Origin: Mucilaginibacter sp. OK098
Lineage (GTDB): Bacteria; Bacteroidota; Bacteroidia; Sphingobacteriales; Sphingobacteriaceae
Direction of reading: 5' to 3'
Length of the DNA: 64,000 nt
Assembly (NCBI RefSeq): GCF_900142915.1
Contig: NZ_FRCM01000008.1
Location: 62,001 to 126,000 of the forward strand
Below the pieces are notes generated by a model that was given only the letters and a program-made list of their open reading frames with translations, was not told where the DNA came from and did no database searches. Positions 34,358-43,184 of the stretch are shown here, one piece after another. How positions within the stretch are numbered: the first letter of the stretch is position 1; each line of letters begins with the position of its first letter. The translations under genes were made by a program, and so were the position numbers.

Positions 34358-35158
34358 ATGCTGAATTTTAATCTTCAACAAAAACTTCATTATACATTAC
34401 GTTTTGCAATAGCTATGTGCTTCATAGGCCATGGATCGTTCGGAATAATTACCAAAGCAATATGGTGTAATTACTTTGCTGTGTTTGGCATAGGTAAGGT
34501 AATGGCCTACCAGCTAATGCCCTGGCTTGGCGGCTTTGATATTCTTTGCGGCATAATTATGCTGATATATCCTTTAAGGATCATCCCTCTTTGGCTGGTA
34601 ATATGGGGTATGGTAACAGCCTTCTTACGCCCAATGTCTGGTGAGCCATTTGCCGAATTTATTGAACGCGCCGGAAACTTTGGCGCTCCATTAGCGCTTC
34701 TGCTATTATCAGGCGGCATACAATTAAATATTAAGAGACTGTTTACTCCTATTAACCCCAATATTGGGGTTGATCCCAAAGTATTATCAAGAGTTACATC
34801 ATGTTTAAAGGCAGTAGTATTCCTGCTGCTTGCAGGCCACGGCTGGCTTAACCTGATCGAGAAGAAGGGCCTTATGGGGCAATACACAAACCTTGGCTTT
34901 AGTAACCCTGCAAGTGTCGCCCATTTAATTGGCGCATTAGAAATTGCGGCAGCAGCAGCCGTGCTGATAAAACCTATCCGCCCGGTATTGCTGGTGTTTT
35001 TAACCTGGAAAATTATCAGCGAGCTGTTTTACCCGCATTATGAAATATTTGAGTGGGTTGAACGCGGTGGCAGCTATGGCTGCATCCTGGCGTTATGGTT
35101 TGCCCTGTCGCAGAAAGCAGAAGCCCCACAATCCGTAAATAATTTACAAACAACGTAG
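34358..35158 (+). CDS. DoxX-like membrane protein with an internal duplication
   Basis: The 266-residue protein has about eight membrane helices in two similar halves. FAIAMCFIGHGSFGI (about 12-26) matches AVVFLLLAGHGWLNL (about 148-162), and FIERAGNFGAPLALLLL matches WVERGGSYGCILALWFA near the end of each half. Each half looks like one four-helix DoxX-type unit. The function is unknown. A 62-base tandem repeat follows. Confidence 0.75.
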   Translation: MLNFNLQQKLHYTLRFAIAMCFIGHGSFGIITKAIWCNYFAVFGIGKVMAYQLMPWLGGFDILCGIIMLIYPLRIIPLWLVIWGMVTAFLRPMSGEPFAEFIERAGNFGAPLALLLLSGGIQLNIKRLFTPINPNIGVDPKVLSRVTSCLKAVVFLLLAGHGWLNLIEKKGLMGQYTNLGFSNPASVAHLIGALEIAAAAAVLIKPIRPVLLVFLTWKIISELFYPHYEIFEWVERGGSYGCILALWFALSQKAEAPQSVNNLQTT

Positions 35159-35206
35159 TTGGGGGCATTGGGCATTAGTCATTGGTCATTAGTGAATTGG
35201 GTACTA

Positions 35207-35357
35207 ATGACTAATGACACAATGCCAAATGGCTCCTTAAAAGAAAGAGCATTCTTAAATTGGCACAAATGACTAATGACACAATGCCCAATGACTCCTT
35301 AAAAGAAAGGGCATTCTTAAATTGGCACTAATGACCAATGACACAATGACCAATGAC
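35207..35357. repeat. 62-base tandem repeat, about 2.4 copies
   Basis: Units start at 35207, 35269 and 35331 with ATGACTAATGACAC or ATGACCAATGACAC. The first two are full (62 bases each, few differences, sharing CTCCTTAAAAGAAAG and CATTCTTAAATTGGCAC), and the third is partial. The preceding 45 bases contain further CATTAGTCATTGGTCATTAG words that can pair with the repeat starts. The array lies between two convergent genes. Confidence 0.88.
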
Positions 35358-35360
35358 TTT

Positions 35361-35966
35361 TCACTTACAAGGCGGCTCTTCAATTCCTATCTTCTTTTCT
35401 ATCTTCTTTTCTATCCTTTTGTCGGGTGTGAACCAGATGCACGCTACAACTATATAAAGGGCGAAGCCAACCTTTGAGTTTAAAAATGAAACAATAATTG
35501 CAACCGCATATATAATGGTTGAAATGGTACCTTTCCGGTCTTTTCCAATTGCCTGTGCCAGCAACGAATCGCGGCCGTGATGCCTGATAAGAGCCATCAG
35601 GAACAACAAATAGGCTAATGAGCACATAATCAAAACAATTCCGTAACAGGTAACTGGCCAGTGGGCAAAATGATTCTCCCCCATCCAGGAGGTAACAAAC
35701 GGAATCAATGATAACCAGAAAAGCAAATGCATATTGGCCCATAGGATAGCGCCATTTACCGATTCAACAATCTGCATGGTATGGTGATGGTTATTCCAAT
35801 AGATGCCTATATAAACAAAACTAAGTATGTAGCTACCAAAAACAGGCAACAGTGGCAGCAACGATTTGATATCTGCCCCGTGAGGCACCTTCAGCTCCAA
35901 AACCATTATAGTGATGATGATTGCAATTACCCCATCGCTAAATGCTTCTAAACGTCCTTTTTCCAT
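35361..35966 (-). CDS. TMEM175-family (DUF1211) potassium channel-like protein
   Basis: The 201-residue, six-helix protein carries the family signature RLEAFSDGVIAIIITIMVLEL (in two parts) in the first helix, with the FSDG motif. Bacterial TMEM175 proteins form potassium-selective leak channels as tetramers. The short C-terminal tail is charged and repetitive (RIEKKIEKKIG). The gene is single; its upstream gap has palindromic repeats. Confidence 0.9.
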   Translation of the reverse strand: MEKGRLEAFSDGVIAIIITIMVLELKVPHGADIKSLLPLLPVFGSYILSFVYIGIYWNNHHHTMQIVESVNGAILWANMHLLFWLSLIPFVTSWMGENHFAHWPVTCYGIVLIMCSLAYLLFLMALIRHHGRDSLLAQAIGKDRKGTISTIIYAVAIIVSFLNSKVGFALYIVVACIWFTPDKRIEKKIEKKIGIEEPPCK

Positions 35967-36079
35967 AGTTAAAGTTTAATCAGCCTGTAAAATAAAAAAA
36001 TATGGCGAAAGGAGAAAGTAAAAGGCGAAAGGTATAAATTCTAATGGTCAATTATTTCATTGATTCACTCCAATTTAAC

Positions 36080-36181
36080 GCAGGCCTTCGACCTGCGCTG
36101 GCATATTAGGCCCTTACAGGGCCAGAAAAATGAAAATCCCAAAGGAAAGGGCTAAATCCCCCAGCGCAGGCCTTCGACCTG
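36080..36181. repeat. Two copies of a CGCAGGCCTTCGACCTGCG hairpin and a GGCCC hairpin
   Basis: CGCAGGCCTTCGACCTGCG at 36080-36098 is an inverted repeat (GCAGG/CCTGC). A truncated copy lies at 36165-36181, and between them GGCCCTTACAGGGCC forms a third hairpin (about 36109-36123). A full copy recurs at 38469-38487, so the PQQ dehydrogenase gene is bracketed by copies. This is a dispersed extragenic element and may terminate the minus-strand transcript of 36188. Confidence 0.85.
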
Positions 36182-36187
36182 AGTGTT

Positions 36188-38350
36188 TTAATCCGGTAAT
36201 GCGAAACAAACATAACTATCGCCTGACTTGCTTCCTATTTTGCCGCCTCCGCAGGCTATAACCACATATTGTTTGCCATCTACAGCATAAGTTGCAGGTG
36301 TAGCATAACCGGCGGCAGGTAATTTTGCTTCCCAAACCTGCTTGCCAGTATTTTTGTCAAAAGCCCTTATCTGTTCGTCTTTTGTTGCTGCAATAAATAC
36401 CAGGCCGCCCTTTGTTACCAGCGGACCGCCATATAACTCCGTTCCGGTAATTGGGATTCCTTTTTTTGTAAGCTCAGGGTATTCACCTAATGGCACTTTC
36501 CATAAAATCTTCCCCGAGGTCAGGTCGACCGCGTTTAGCGAGCCCCACGGTGGTTTAATGCCGGGATAGCCGTCTTTATCTAAAAACCGGTTATAGCCAT
36601 TCATTACATAAGGGATTGTATTTACAGGGTTGGCAGATACAGGCTCCTTAGCCATCAGCCGGGTTACCGGTTCCTTTTCAGGCAATTTCAATACAAACGC
36701 AAGCAAAGCTTTTTTCTCATCGGCAGGGATCTGTTTAAATGAAGGCATCATATTACGCCCGTTTGCCAAAATCTGGCTTACCTGGTCTTCATTATATTTT
36801 TTGTCGATGTTGACTAATGATGGGTACGATGTGCCATTACCCTTTAATTCCGCTCCATGACAAGCAATGCAATATTTGTTATAAATAGCATGCCCCATCC
36901 CCTGCATGGTGTGATCATCCGTATTTTTTGGCACATCAATCATTACCTGTGCCCATGGCATTTCGCTGTTGCTGATGTACATAATTTTAGATACAGGGTC
37001 AACAGCCGCACCGCCCCATTCACCGCCACCGTCAAAACCGGGGAAGATCCAGTCGCCATCTTTACTTGGCGGGGTGAACATGGTATTATACTTTACCTGT
37101 TTGTATTTATCAAGCATATCCTTGTGCGTTTCAGGGCTGAGATCAGTTACATCCTCGGGCCCGAAATGCTGACGGGCAAAAGATTGAGGCAATGTGGGAA
37201 TCGGTTGTGTAGGCCATGGCTGCTCGCCCGGTAGCGCATTTTGCGGCACAGGTTTTTCTTCAATCGGGAATATAGGTTGACCGTTAGTTCTATCGAACAT
37301 AAAAATATAGCCATACTTGGTTATTTGCGCCACAGCGTCAATTGTTTTGCCGTTATGCTTTATGGTTACAAGGTTTGGGTTAGCCGGCAGGTCACGATCC
37401 CACAGATCATGATGGACCACCTGGTAATGCCAGATGTATTTACCTGTTGCCGCATCCAAAGCAACAAGTGAGTTAGCATAAAGATTTGCTCCTTTACGGT
37501 TGGCGCCATAAAAATCGCCGCCTATTGAACCTAGCGGGATATACACAATACCCCGTTTTTCATCAAGCGACATGCCCGACCAGTTATTTGCACCACCCAA
37601 TCTTGTCCAGGCATTTTTATCAGGCCATGTTTCGTATCCTTTCTCTCCTGGATGCGGGATGGTATGAAAGATCCACCTGAGCTTGCCAGTACGTACATCA
37701 TAGGCACGGACATGGCCCGGTGCAGCATCTTCCGATTCGTCAACACGGGCGCCTATTATCAAAACATCTTTATAAATTACACCCGGCGTAGTGCCTGATA
37801 CATATGATTTTGTTTCCCTGCCCAAATCCTTTGTCAGGTCTAAATACCCGCCCCTGCCAAAGCTTTTAATAGGCTGGCCATTATCTGCATCAATGGCATA
37901 GGTTTTTGAGCCGACGCTATAAAAAATGCGTTTGTTTTCGCCGTTTTCATCTTCCCAGTAAACTACCCCTCTGCACACCTTGTAATAATCTTTTTTTGAA
38001 GTGTCCTGCGTTGCAGGGTCAAACAGCCATTTTTGCACGCCGGTTGCAGCATTTAGTGCAAACAATTTTAGTTTGGGGCTGGTTGCGTAAAGTATGCCGT
38101 CAACCATTACCGGGTTACACTGATTTTGGCTGTGGTTGGCGCTATCCTTATCGTTTGAGCTATAAGTCCATGCAACTTTAAGCTGGCTAACATTTGCTAA
38201 TGTTATCTGCTCATTTGATGAATACCTGTTTCCTTCTTTTGAGCCGGCATAGGTACGCCATTCACTATTATCCGAAGCTGATGAATGCTTTTTACATGAA
38301 GTTATGGCGCTTATTGCAAGTAGCAAACAAAATAAGGGAAGAATTTTCAT
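36188..38350 (-). CDS. PQQ-dependent dehydrogenase with inserted cytochrome c domain, lipoprotein
   Basis: The 720-residue protein has a lipoprotein signal with lipobox Cys in ITSCKK (about residue 20). A PQQ-type beta-propeller follows, with repeated W-motifs such as LKVAWTYS, GKLRWIFHTIPHPGEKGYETWP and GKYIWHYQ. A c-type haem site CIACH (His498) sits in an inserted cytochrome domain (about 480-570) before the last blade (GKQVWEAKLPAAGYATPATY). This is the quinoprotein glucose/alcohol dehydrogenase-like layout with electron transfer through the haem. The substrate is unknown. The protein would sit in the periplasm, membrane-anchored. Confidence 0.9.
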   Translation of the reverse strand: MKILPLFCLLLAISAITSCKKHSSASDNSEWRTYAGSKEGNRYSSNEQITLANVSQLKVAWTYSSNDKDSANHSQNQCNPVMVDGILYATSPKLKLFALNAATGVQKWLFDPATQDTSKKDYYKVCRGVVYWEDENGENKRIFYSVGSKTYAIDADNGQPIKSFGRGGYLDLTKDLGRETKSYVSGTTPGVIYKDVLIIGARVDESEDAAPGHVRAYDVRTGKLRWIFHTIPHPGEKGYETWPDKNAWTRLGGANNWSGMSLDEKRGIVYIPLGSIGGDFYGANRKGANLYANSLVALDAATGKYIWHYQVVHHDLWDRDLPANPNLVTIKHNGKTIDAVAQITKYGYIFMFDRTNGQPIFPIEEKPVPQNALPGEQPWPTQPIPTLPQSFARQHFGPEDVTDLSPETHKDMLDKYKQVKYNTMFTPPSKDGDWIFPGFDGGGEWGGAAVDPVSKIMYISNSEMPWAQVMIDVPKNTDDHTMQGMGHAIYNKYCIACHGAELKGNGTSYPSLVNIDKKYNEDQVSQILANGRNMMPSFKQIPADEKKALLAFVLKLPEKEPVTRLMAKEPVSANPVNTIPYVMNGYNRFLDKDGYPGIKPPWGSLNAVDLTSGKILWKVPLGEYPELTKKGIPITGTELYGGPLVTKGGLVFIAATKDEQIRAFDKNTGKQVWEAKLPAAGYATPATYAVDGKQYVVIACGGGKIGSKSGDSYVCFALPD

Positions 38351-38468
38351 AAACGAGTTTAGCTTTTAATTGGAGCAACTAAAGCTAATCACATTATGTT
38401 AAAAACAAAATAGCGTATGCAATACTTGAGCGTTAGGTTTTATTAACATGTTTCGTATGGGCCTCTCC

Positions 38469-38487
38469 CGCAGGCCTTCGACCTGCG
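38469..38487. repeat. Third copy of the CGCAGGCC hairpin element
   Basis: CGCAGGCCTTCGACCTGCG is identical to 36080-36098. It lies in the gap upstream of the PQQ dehydrogenase and downstream of the alpha/beta hydrolase stop (38536). Confidence 0.88.
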
Positions 38488-38535
38488 AAATAAATGGCGT
38501 TAGAAATTCTAAAAGCAATTTCCTTTTTGCCTGGT

Positions 38536-39381
38536 TTAATTAACAAAAGGCATCACAATAGCTTCCATCACCTCAGGCCTGCGGTAAAAAACAATATGAT
38601 CAGACTGAGGAATAATGGCCAGGCTTGCATTTGGGAGCTGTTTATAAACCTTATAAAAATTATCTATTGTGTTATACTGATCCCTGTCGCCGCCAACCAC
38701 CAGTACCGGGCATTTAACATTTTTTAATTCCGATGGCTCAACTTTAACCTGCGTTAACCATGCATGTTTTAATTTATCAACAAACTCATCCCATCTTTCC
38801 GGTTCAGGCATTAATTTTTTGCGGTCCTTAACAAAATCTGGGTAATCCATTTCCATTGTTTTGCCGGTTGTTTTTTCAAGATCTGCTGTTACACCCGGTC
38901 TGTAATCTTCCTTCGAAATATTTCCGCCCGCAAAAACCAGTTTCCTTACTATTTCAGGGTGTTCTATGGTTAAATTCATAGCAATTACAGCGCCATCGCT
39001 AAAACCAATAACTATGGTACTATCGCTTGTAAGGTGTTTAATAACGGTATAAGCATCCTGCGCCATTAGTTTATAAGTAAATAACTGGTGGCCAATCTCT
39101 GATTTCGCATGTCCGCGTGTTTCAATTGCTATCACCTGGAAATGCTCGCTCAGTTTTGGGATCAGTTTTTCATATTCTGAGATATCGCCAAACAAACCGC
39201 CGTGCAACAATACAACTGGGCGCCCTTTACCGTACACCTCATAATAGATCTTTGTGCTATCCCCAACTTTTAAATAATGCCCGTTAGCCGGATTATTACC
39301 ATATTGAATACCGTTGCTTATTTGTGCATTTGCAACGTGTGAGGCAATTATTATAATAAGAAAAACAAATATTGTACGCAT
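38536..39381 (-). CDS. Secreted alpha/beta-fold hydrolase
   Basis: The 281-residue protein has a signal peptide (about 1-19, ANA-QIS). It has the oxyanion loop VVLLHGGLFGD, the nucleophile elbow VIGFSDGAVIAM with Ser in GFSDG, an acid in VVGGDRDQYN and a late His in QSDHIVFY. It is the general esterase/epoxide-hydrolase-like fold. It follows the LamG-like gene 39394 on the same strand after 12 bases, so both are likely one operon of secreted proteins. Substrate unknown. Confidence 0.88.
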   Translation of the reverse strand: MRTIFVFLIIIIASHVANAQISNGIQYGNNPANGHYLKVGDSTKIYYEVYGKGRPVVLLHGGLFGDISEYEKLIPKLSEHFQVIAIETRGHAKSEIGHQLFTYKLMAQDAYTVIKHLTSDSTIVIGFSDGAVIAMNLTIEHPEIVRKLVFAGGNISKEDYRPGVTADLEKTTGKTMEMDYPDFVKDRKKLMPEPERWDEFVDKLKHAWLTQVKVEPSELKNVKCPVLVVGGDRDQYNTIDNFYKVYKQLPNASLAIIPQSDHIVFYRRPEVMEAIVMPFVN

Positions 39382-39393
39382 GATAAATGATTG

Positions 39394-40023
39394 TTAAAGG
39401 TTTGTTACTACTAAGTTTTTATAGGCCCCAATACTGCAGTTCCCTAACCAAAAGCCAACTGATCCGGTTTTAAGGCTGGCATCAAGGTTAGTATAGACCA
39501 TTACAGGCTTTGGCTGTTTATCAACAAATACAGTTAGCGTACTGCCTTTAACAATTAGCTTTACATGGAACCAACCATGCAGTGGTAGTGTAGCTTTGGC
39601 CTGGTATTTATCGGCCTCATAATCCCACCAGTTAAATTCAGGTTTCTTTTCGGGCATGTATTGTACTGCGTTGATAGTACCTGAGCTTTCGGGCCTGAAA
39701 TAAAGGGTTTCGTAATGATGTGCATCGCTGATGCGGAATGCCAGGCCAACAAAACCACCTTGCTTACCGGGCCAGGAAAGGTAAGCCTCGATAATGCCAT
39801 TTTTAAAGTTTAATTTTTTAGGATATGCTACGCTTGCAGACTTATAATTGCCTATTTTTCTTTTCAGCAAGAGCGCATTATCAAAAGCATAATCCAAAGT
39901 ATCGGTACGGGGAATTATCCAATCTGCTACCTTAATAGCTGAATAATTATGAACTACCGGTTTTTTCTGAGCAAATACCCACGTAAACATTACGAGCATT
40001 AGCGATGTAAATATTATTTTCAT
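39394..40023 (-). CDS. Secreted LamG/DUF1080-like beta-sandwich protein
   Basis: The 209-residue protein has a signal peptide (about 1-18, VFA-QKK). A concanavalin-like domain includes FKNGIIEAYLSWPGKQGGFVGLAFR (in parts), a HYETLYFRPE strand and LPLHGWFHVKLIVKGSTLTVFVDKQ. This is the pattern of LamG and 3-keto-disaccharide-hydrolase-type (DUF1080) sugar-binding folds. No catalytic residues can be named. It shares an operon with a secreted hydrolase. Its neighbours at 40172 and 41462 carry similar domains. Confidence 0.78.
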   Translation of the reverse strand: MKIIFTSLMLVMFTWVFAQKKPVVHNYSAIKVADWIIPRTDTLDYAFDNALLLKRKIGNYKSASVAYPKKLNFKNGIIEAYLSWPGKQGGFVGLAFRISDAHHYETLYFRPESSGTINAVQYMPEKKPEFNWWDYEADKYQAKATLPLHGWFHVKLIVKGSTLTVFVDKQPKPVMVYTNLDASLKTGSVGFWLGNCSIGAYKNLVVTNL

Positions 40024-40171
40024 TTTTTATGTATTTAGATGCTTATTTTTAAATCAAAACTCACAAAACATTAATAAACGCTGAGTTCAAAGCCATTTCA
40101 ATTTTGTTCAATTTTTATAAACTGATTTTAGGGATGAAAAAAATAAAACGAGGTGGCTATTTTTAACCCGG

Positions 40172-41455
40172 ATGGAAAAAGAAAAACAACTGTTGTTATT
40201 ATGCCGTAAACTGATTGAGCAATCTCTTAATTGGGGTGATGGTAGTATATGGAGCAATGATGATTTTGAGCAGCTAGGCGAAAAGATCTTTGATAAAACA
40301 AAGGTTAAGCTCAGCGTATCAACCCTAAAAAGAATTTGGGGGAAGGTACGCTATGAAAACTTCCCCACTACGGCCACACTAAATGCCTTAGCCGGTTTTG
40401 TAGGATACGAGAGTTGGCGCGATTTCAAACAGAACAACCTTGTTGAAGATGAAATACAAATAACAGATGAGCTCGCCCCTATTCAAAATGATGAAGCACC
40501 AGCGGCCGCTGTCAGCAAAATCAAATGGGCTGCAATCCTAATCATATCTGTTTTGGCTATTGGAGCAATTATTTTTGTGATATCTCAAAAAAAAACTAAA
40601 CCTGTTGATCTCAATAAAATAAAATTTGAAGCTATAAAGGTTTCTGACTCGCTGCCTAATTCTGTTGTATTTAATTATGATATCGCCCCATTTAAAGCTG
40701 ATAGCGCATTTATCCAGCAATCATGGGATCCAAGCCGGATAGAGAAGATCCCTATAGGCAGCAAGCAGCATACTTCCATTTATTACGAGCCGGGCATTTT
40801 TATTGCAAAGCTTGTGATCAATAATAAAGTAAAAAAGAAATGTGTGCTTTATATAAAAACCAAAGGCTGGAAAGCTATTATTAACAAACGCCCGGTTCCC
40901 ACCTATCTCTCGGCAAAAGAAATAAAAGGCAATGGTTTTATGGGGGTATCTGATGAAACGCTTCATAAAAAAACAGGTCTGCCCGTTTTTAATGATACAT
41001 GGACATATTTTTTAAACGTGCATGAGTTTAAAGATATTGACGCCGGTAACTTTACTTTTGAAACCACCCTGAGAAATGCATCTGCAGTAGAAGCATCTGT
41101 TTGCCGTAAGGTAAGGGCCATAATTTTAGGCAGCAGCACCGCCATTATTATTCCGCTGGGCGATAAAGGTTGCATTTCGACGCTGGACCTGTGGACGGGA
41201 GATCAATGGATTGGCGGCAAAGACCATGACATGAGCGCCTTCGGCTGCGATTTCACTAAACTACAAAACCTTAAATGCCGTGTCGAAAAAAACTCTTTTA
41301 AAATTTACCTGAACAACGAGCTGATATTTAGCACTATACAAAAACACAGCCTTGGCGAAATTGTAGGCATAAGATTGGAATTTGAAGGGAGCGCCGAAAT
41401 TAAAAACGTAAAACTATCAACGCCGGGCTCAGGTTCTCATAACGACAATTTTTAA
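40172..41455 (+). CDS. Membrane-spanning protein with cytoplasmic HTH-like and external LamG-like domains
   Basis: The 427-residue protein has an N-terminal cytoplasmic region (about 1-90) resembling a helical DNA-binding or adaptor domain: LSVSTLKRIWGKVRYENFPTTATLNALAGF, where the SVSTLKRIWG segment looks like a recognition helix. A single membrane helix follows (about 118-138, WAAILIISVLAIGAIIFVIS). The external region has a beta-rich linker and a LamG-like C-terminal domain (FTFETTLRN, KCRVEKNSFKIYLNNELIF). I read it as a one-component membrane regulator or sensor. The HTH call is inference. Confidence 0.65.
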   Translation: MEKEKQLLLLCRKLIEQSLNWGDGSIWSNDDFEQLGEKIFDKTKVKLSVSTLKRIWGKVRYENFPTTATLNALAGFVGYESWRDFKQNNLVEDEIQITDELAPIQNDEAPAAAVSKIKWAAILIISVLAIGAIIFVISQKKTKPVDLNKIKFEAIKVSDSLPNSVVFNYDIAPFKADSAFIQQSWDPSRIEKIPIGSKQHTSIYYEPGIFIAKLVINNKVKKKCVLYIKTKGWKAIINKRPVPTYLSAKEIKGNGFMGVSDETLHKKTGLPVFNDTWTYFLNVHEFKDIDAGNFTFETTLRNASAVEASVCRKVRAIILGSSTAIIIPLGDKGCISTLDLWTGDQWIGGKDHDMSAFGCDFTKLQNLKCRVEKNSFKIYLNNELIFSTIQKHSLGEIVGIRLEFEGSAEIKNVKLSTPGSGSHNDNF

Positions 41456-41461
41456 AACCAT

Positions 41462-42130
41462 CTACTTTGCATCAGGCGTTTCTATATGAACGTCCCAAAC
41501 CCGGGCCTCTTCAATAACCTCCGGATCGTGCGAGCAGATAAATAAACCTAACAAGGCTTCGTCCGACATGTTTTTCATTATATGTGCACCAACAGTTTTA
41601 AGCGGCTCTCCAACGTGGCCAATCCTCATTATTAAACGTTTGCCTATCCGTTGCAACTGGATCACTTCAAATTTCTTTTCGGGATAAAAAATCTCGCCTT
41701 CCGGGTCTTTCATGTTTTCGCCATTGAGAGATCGCCATTGCATTACGGTTAATCCATCGCCATGTTCAACCGTATTCAACTCAATTGATTTCTCATCAGC
41801 TGATTCTCGGATCATCCAGCCAATTTTACGGTGATCATTACCTTTTGCACCTAAAAATTCAAAATTGGCCGTAGCAATAAAATCGCCCTTTATTTTTTTG
41901 TAAACGTATTGAAATTCATCCCGGTTAAACCAGATGTTGTAGCCTGATCCCTTTATAAAGTAGGTATGCGTTACCTTATCATACTGCGCCGAGCCCGCAT
42001 TTTTTGGATGGCCTATGTCACCATGATAATCAAAGATCCCAATAGCATCAGTTTGTGCCAAAGCACTGTTATAAATACAAGTAGATAATATAAAACATGT
42101 AACTATCGAAATAAGAGATTTCAGTTTCAT
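41462..42130 (-). CDS. Secreted DUF1349/LamG-like protein
   Basis: The 222-residue protein has a signal peptide (about 1-25, ALA-QTD). A beta-sandwich domain follows: FQYVYKKIKGDFIATANFEFLG, then HRKIGWMIRES and a long central sheet, ending ARVWDVHIE. This resembles the DUF1349/concanavalin-like domains of secreted proteins, often sugar-binding. It is convergent with the membrane LamG protein (six bases apart) and lies 81 bases downstream of the DUF5777 gene, so it may be the last gene of the sigma-factor operon. Confidence 0.7.
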   Translation of the reverse strand: MKLKSLISIVTCFILSTCIYNSALAQTDAIGIFDYHGDIGHPKNAGSAQYDKVTHTYFIKGSGYNIWFNRDEFQYVYKKIKGDFIATANFEFLGAKGNDHRKIGWMIRESADEKSIELNTVEHGDGLTVMQWRSLNGENMKDPEGEIFYPEKKFEVIQLQRIGKRLIMRIGHVGEPLKTVGAHIMKNMSDEALLGLFICSHDPEVIEEARVWDVHIETPDAK

Positions 42131-42211
42131 AAAAAGACCGGTATATGTTTACAGCTAATAAAGCTATAAAAATACCAGCCTTTGTTATGGTTGTTTTTTA
42201 CCTTTTACTAA

Positions 42212-43159
42212 TCAATTATTGCCTTTAACTTCTTCTTTTTTGTCTTTTTTATGCCCGTTAAAGTCAAACATCCGCGAGATAGTGAACCCTAAACGATATT
42301 GCCCCCTGCCATAGGTGGATTGTGTGCTGCTTAGGTAATTGATTTCGTTAACAGCCCGGGCATTAGTAACGTTAAGGGTAAACACGTGGCCCCCTGTTTC
42401 AACTTCATAGCCAAAACCAAGCGGGTCGGAAAAGCCGTTGCCTTTAGTATGCTGATAAGATGAGAATGAATGCGCATAATCAACAATAAAGCCGCTATGG
42501 TTTGAAATCTTTAAACGCAGGGTTCCTGAAAGCGCAAAAAAATCAAGGTCATTATTGGGCACAAATGGTATTGGCGTATTGTTGCGTACAAACGATGGGG
42601 CTATTTGCAAAACATTGCCCGGTGAAAAGCTATGCGCTATAATGGCTTGTCCGAAATAGGAAAACCTGTCTGATGTTTTGATAAAGTTCACGCCATAAGG
42701 CCTGAAACCCGTTTCGCCAATTAAGGTAATGGCAAATGGCGAACCATCGTTAGCCTGGTGCAATACAGCATATTTTAGCTCCAGGTCAGCCAGGCCGCCA
42801 ATTGTGCTCCGGCCCATGTCAATGTTAAAATTATCACTCAAACCGTATTCAAATCCTATATATACATCGGCAACGGCATCTAACCCAAAATAGGTTTGGC
42901 CACCGCCTACCTTACCGGCAAAATCTCCAAAACGATGGATGACCAAAAAGTTAAGGTTATTCTTCTTTATTGTTTCGGTGCTTTGCGATAAAACAAGCCT
43001 GGATGATTTATAAATGGCAATTGGCCCTTTTGCATCATCTTTACTCATTGAATTTAACAGCGAATCGGCTGCGGTTGCTTTTTTATCAGAATCGGCTTTT
43101 TGAGCCATTGCGCTAACGCTTATTACCAGGAAGCTTAACAGGGTTATACATCTTTTCAT
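42212..43159 (-). CDS. DUF5777 family outer-membrane beta-barrel protein
   Basis: I start at ATG 43159, because it opens a signal peptide (MKRCITLLSFLVISVSAMA-QKA, in parts). The longer frame from 43216 would overlap the YceI gene. The 315-residue mature barrel includes NFLVIHRFGDFAGKVGGGQTYFG, EYGLSDNFNIDMGRS and the final RGQYRLGFTISRMFDF. DUF5777 proteins occur beside YceI proteins in Bacteroidota. It lies 25 bases after the YceI stop, and the operon continues from the sigma factor. Confidence 0.82.
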   Translation of the reverse strand: MKRCITLLSFLVISVSAMAQKADSDKKATAADSLLNSMSKDDAKGPIAIYKSSRLVLSQSTETIKKNNLNFLVIHRFGDFAGKVGGGQTYFGLDAVADVYIGFEYGLSDNFNIDMGRSTIGGLADLELKYAVLHQANDGSPFAITLIGETGFRPYGVNFIKTSDRFSYFGQAIIAHSFSPGNVLQIAPSFVRNNTPIPFVPNNDLDFFALSGTLRLKISNHSGFIVDYAHSFSSYQHTKGNGFSDPLGFGYEVETGGHVFTLNVTNARAVNEINYLSSTQSTYGRGQYRLGFTISRMFDFNGHKKDKKEEVKGNN

Positions 43160-43184
43160 GTCAGAATTATTTAGTGTGATTTTT

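Noticed and set aside
36857-37234. 125-codon plus-strand open frame inside the PQQ dehydrogenase gene
   Set aside because: Antisense to conserved propeller sequence; no start signal or domain.
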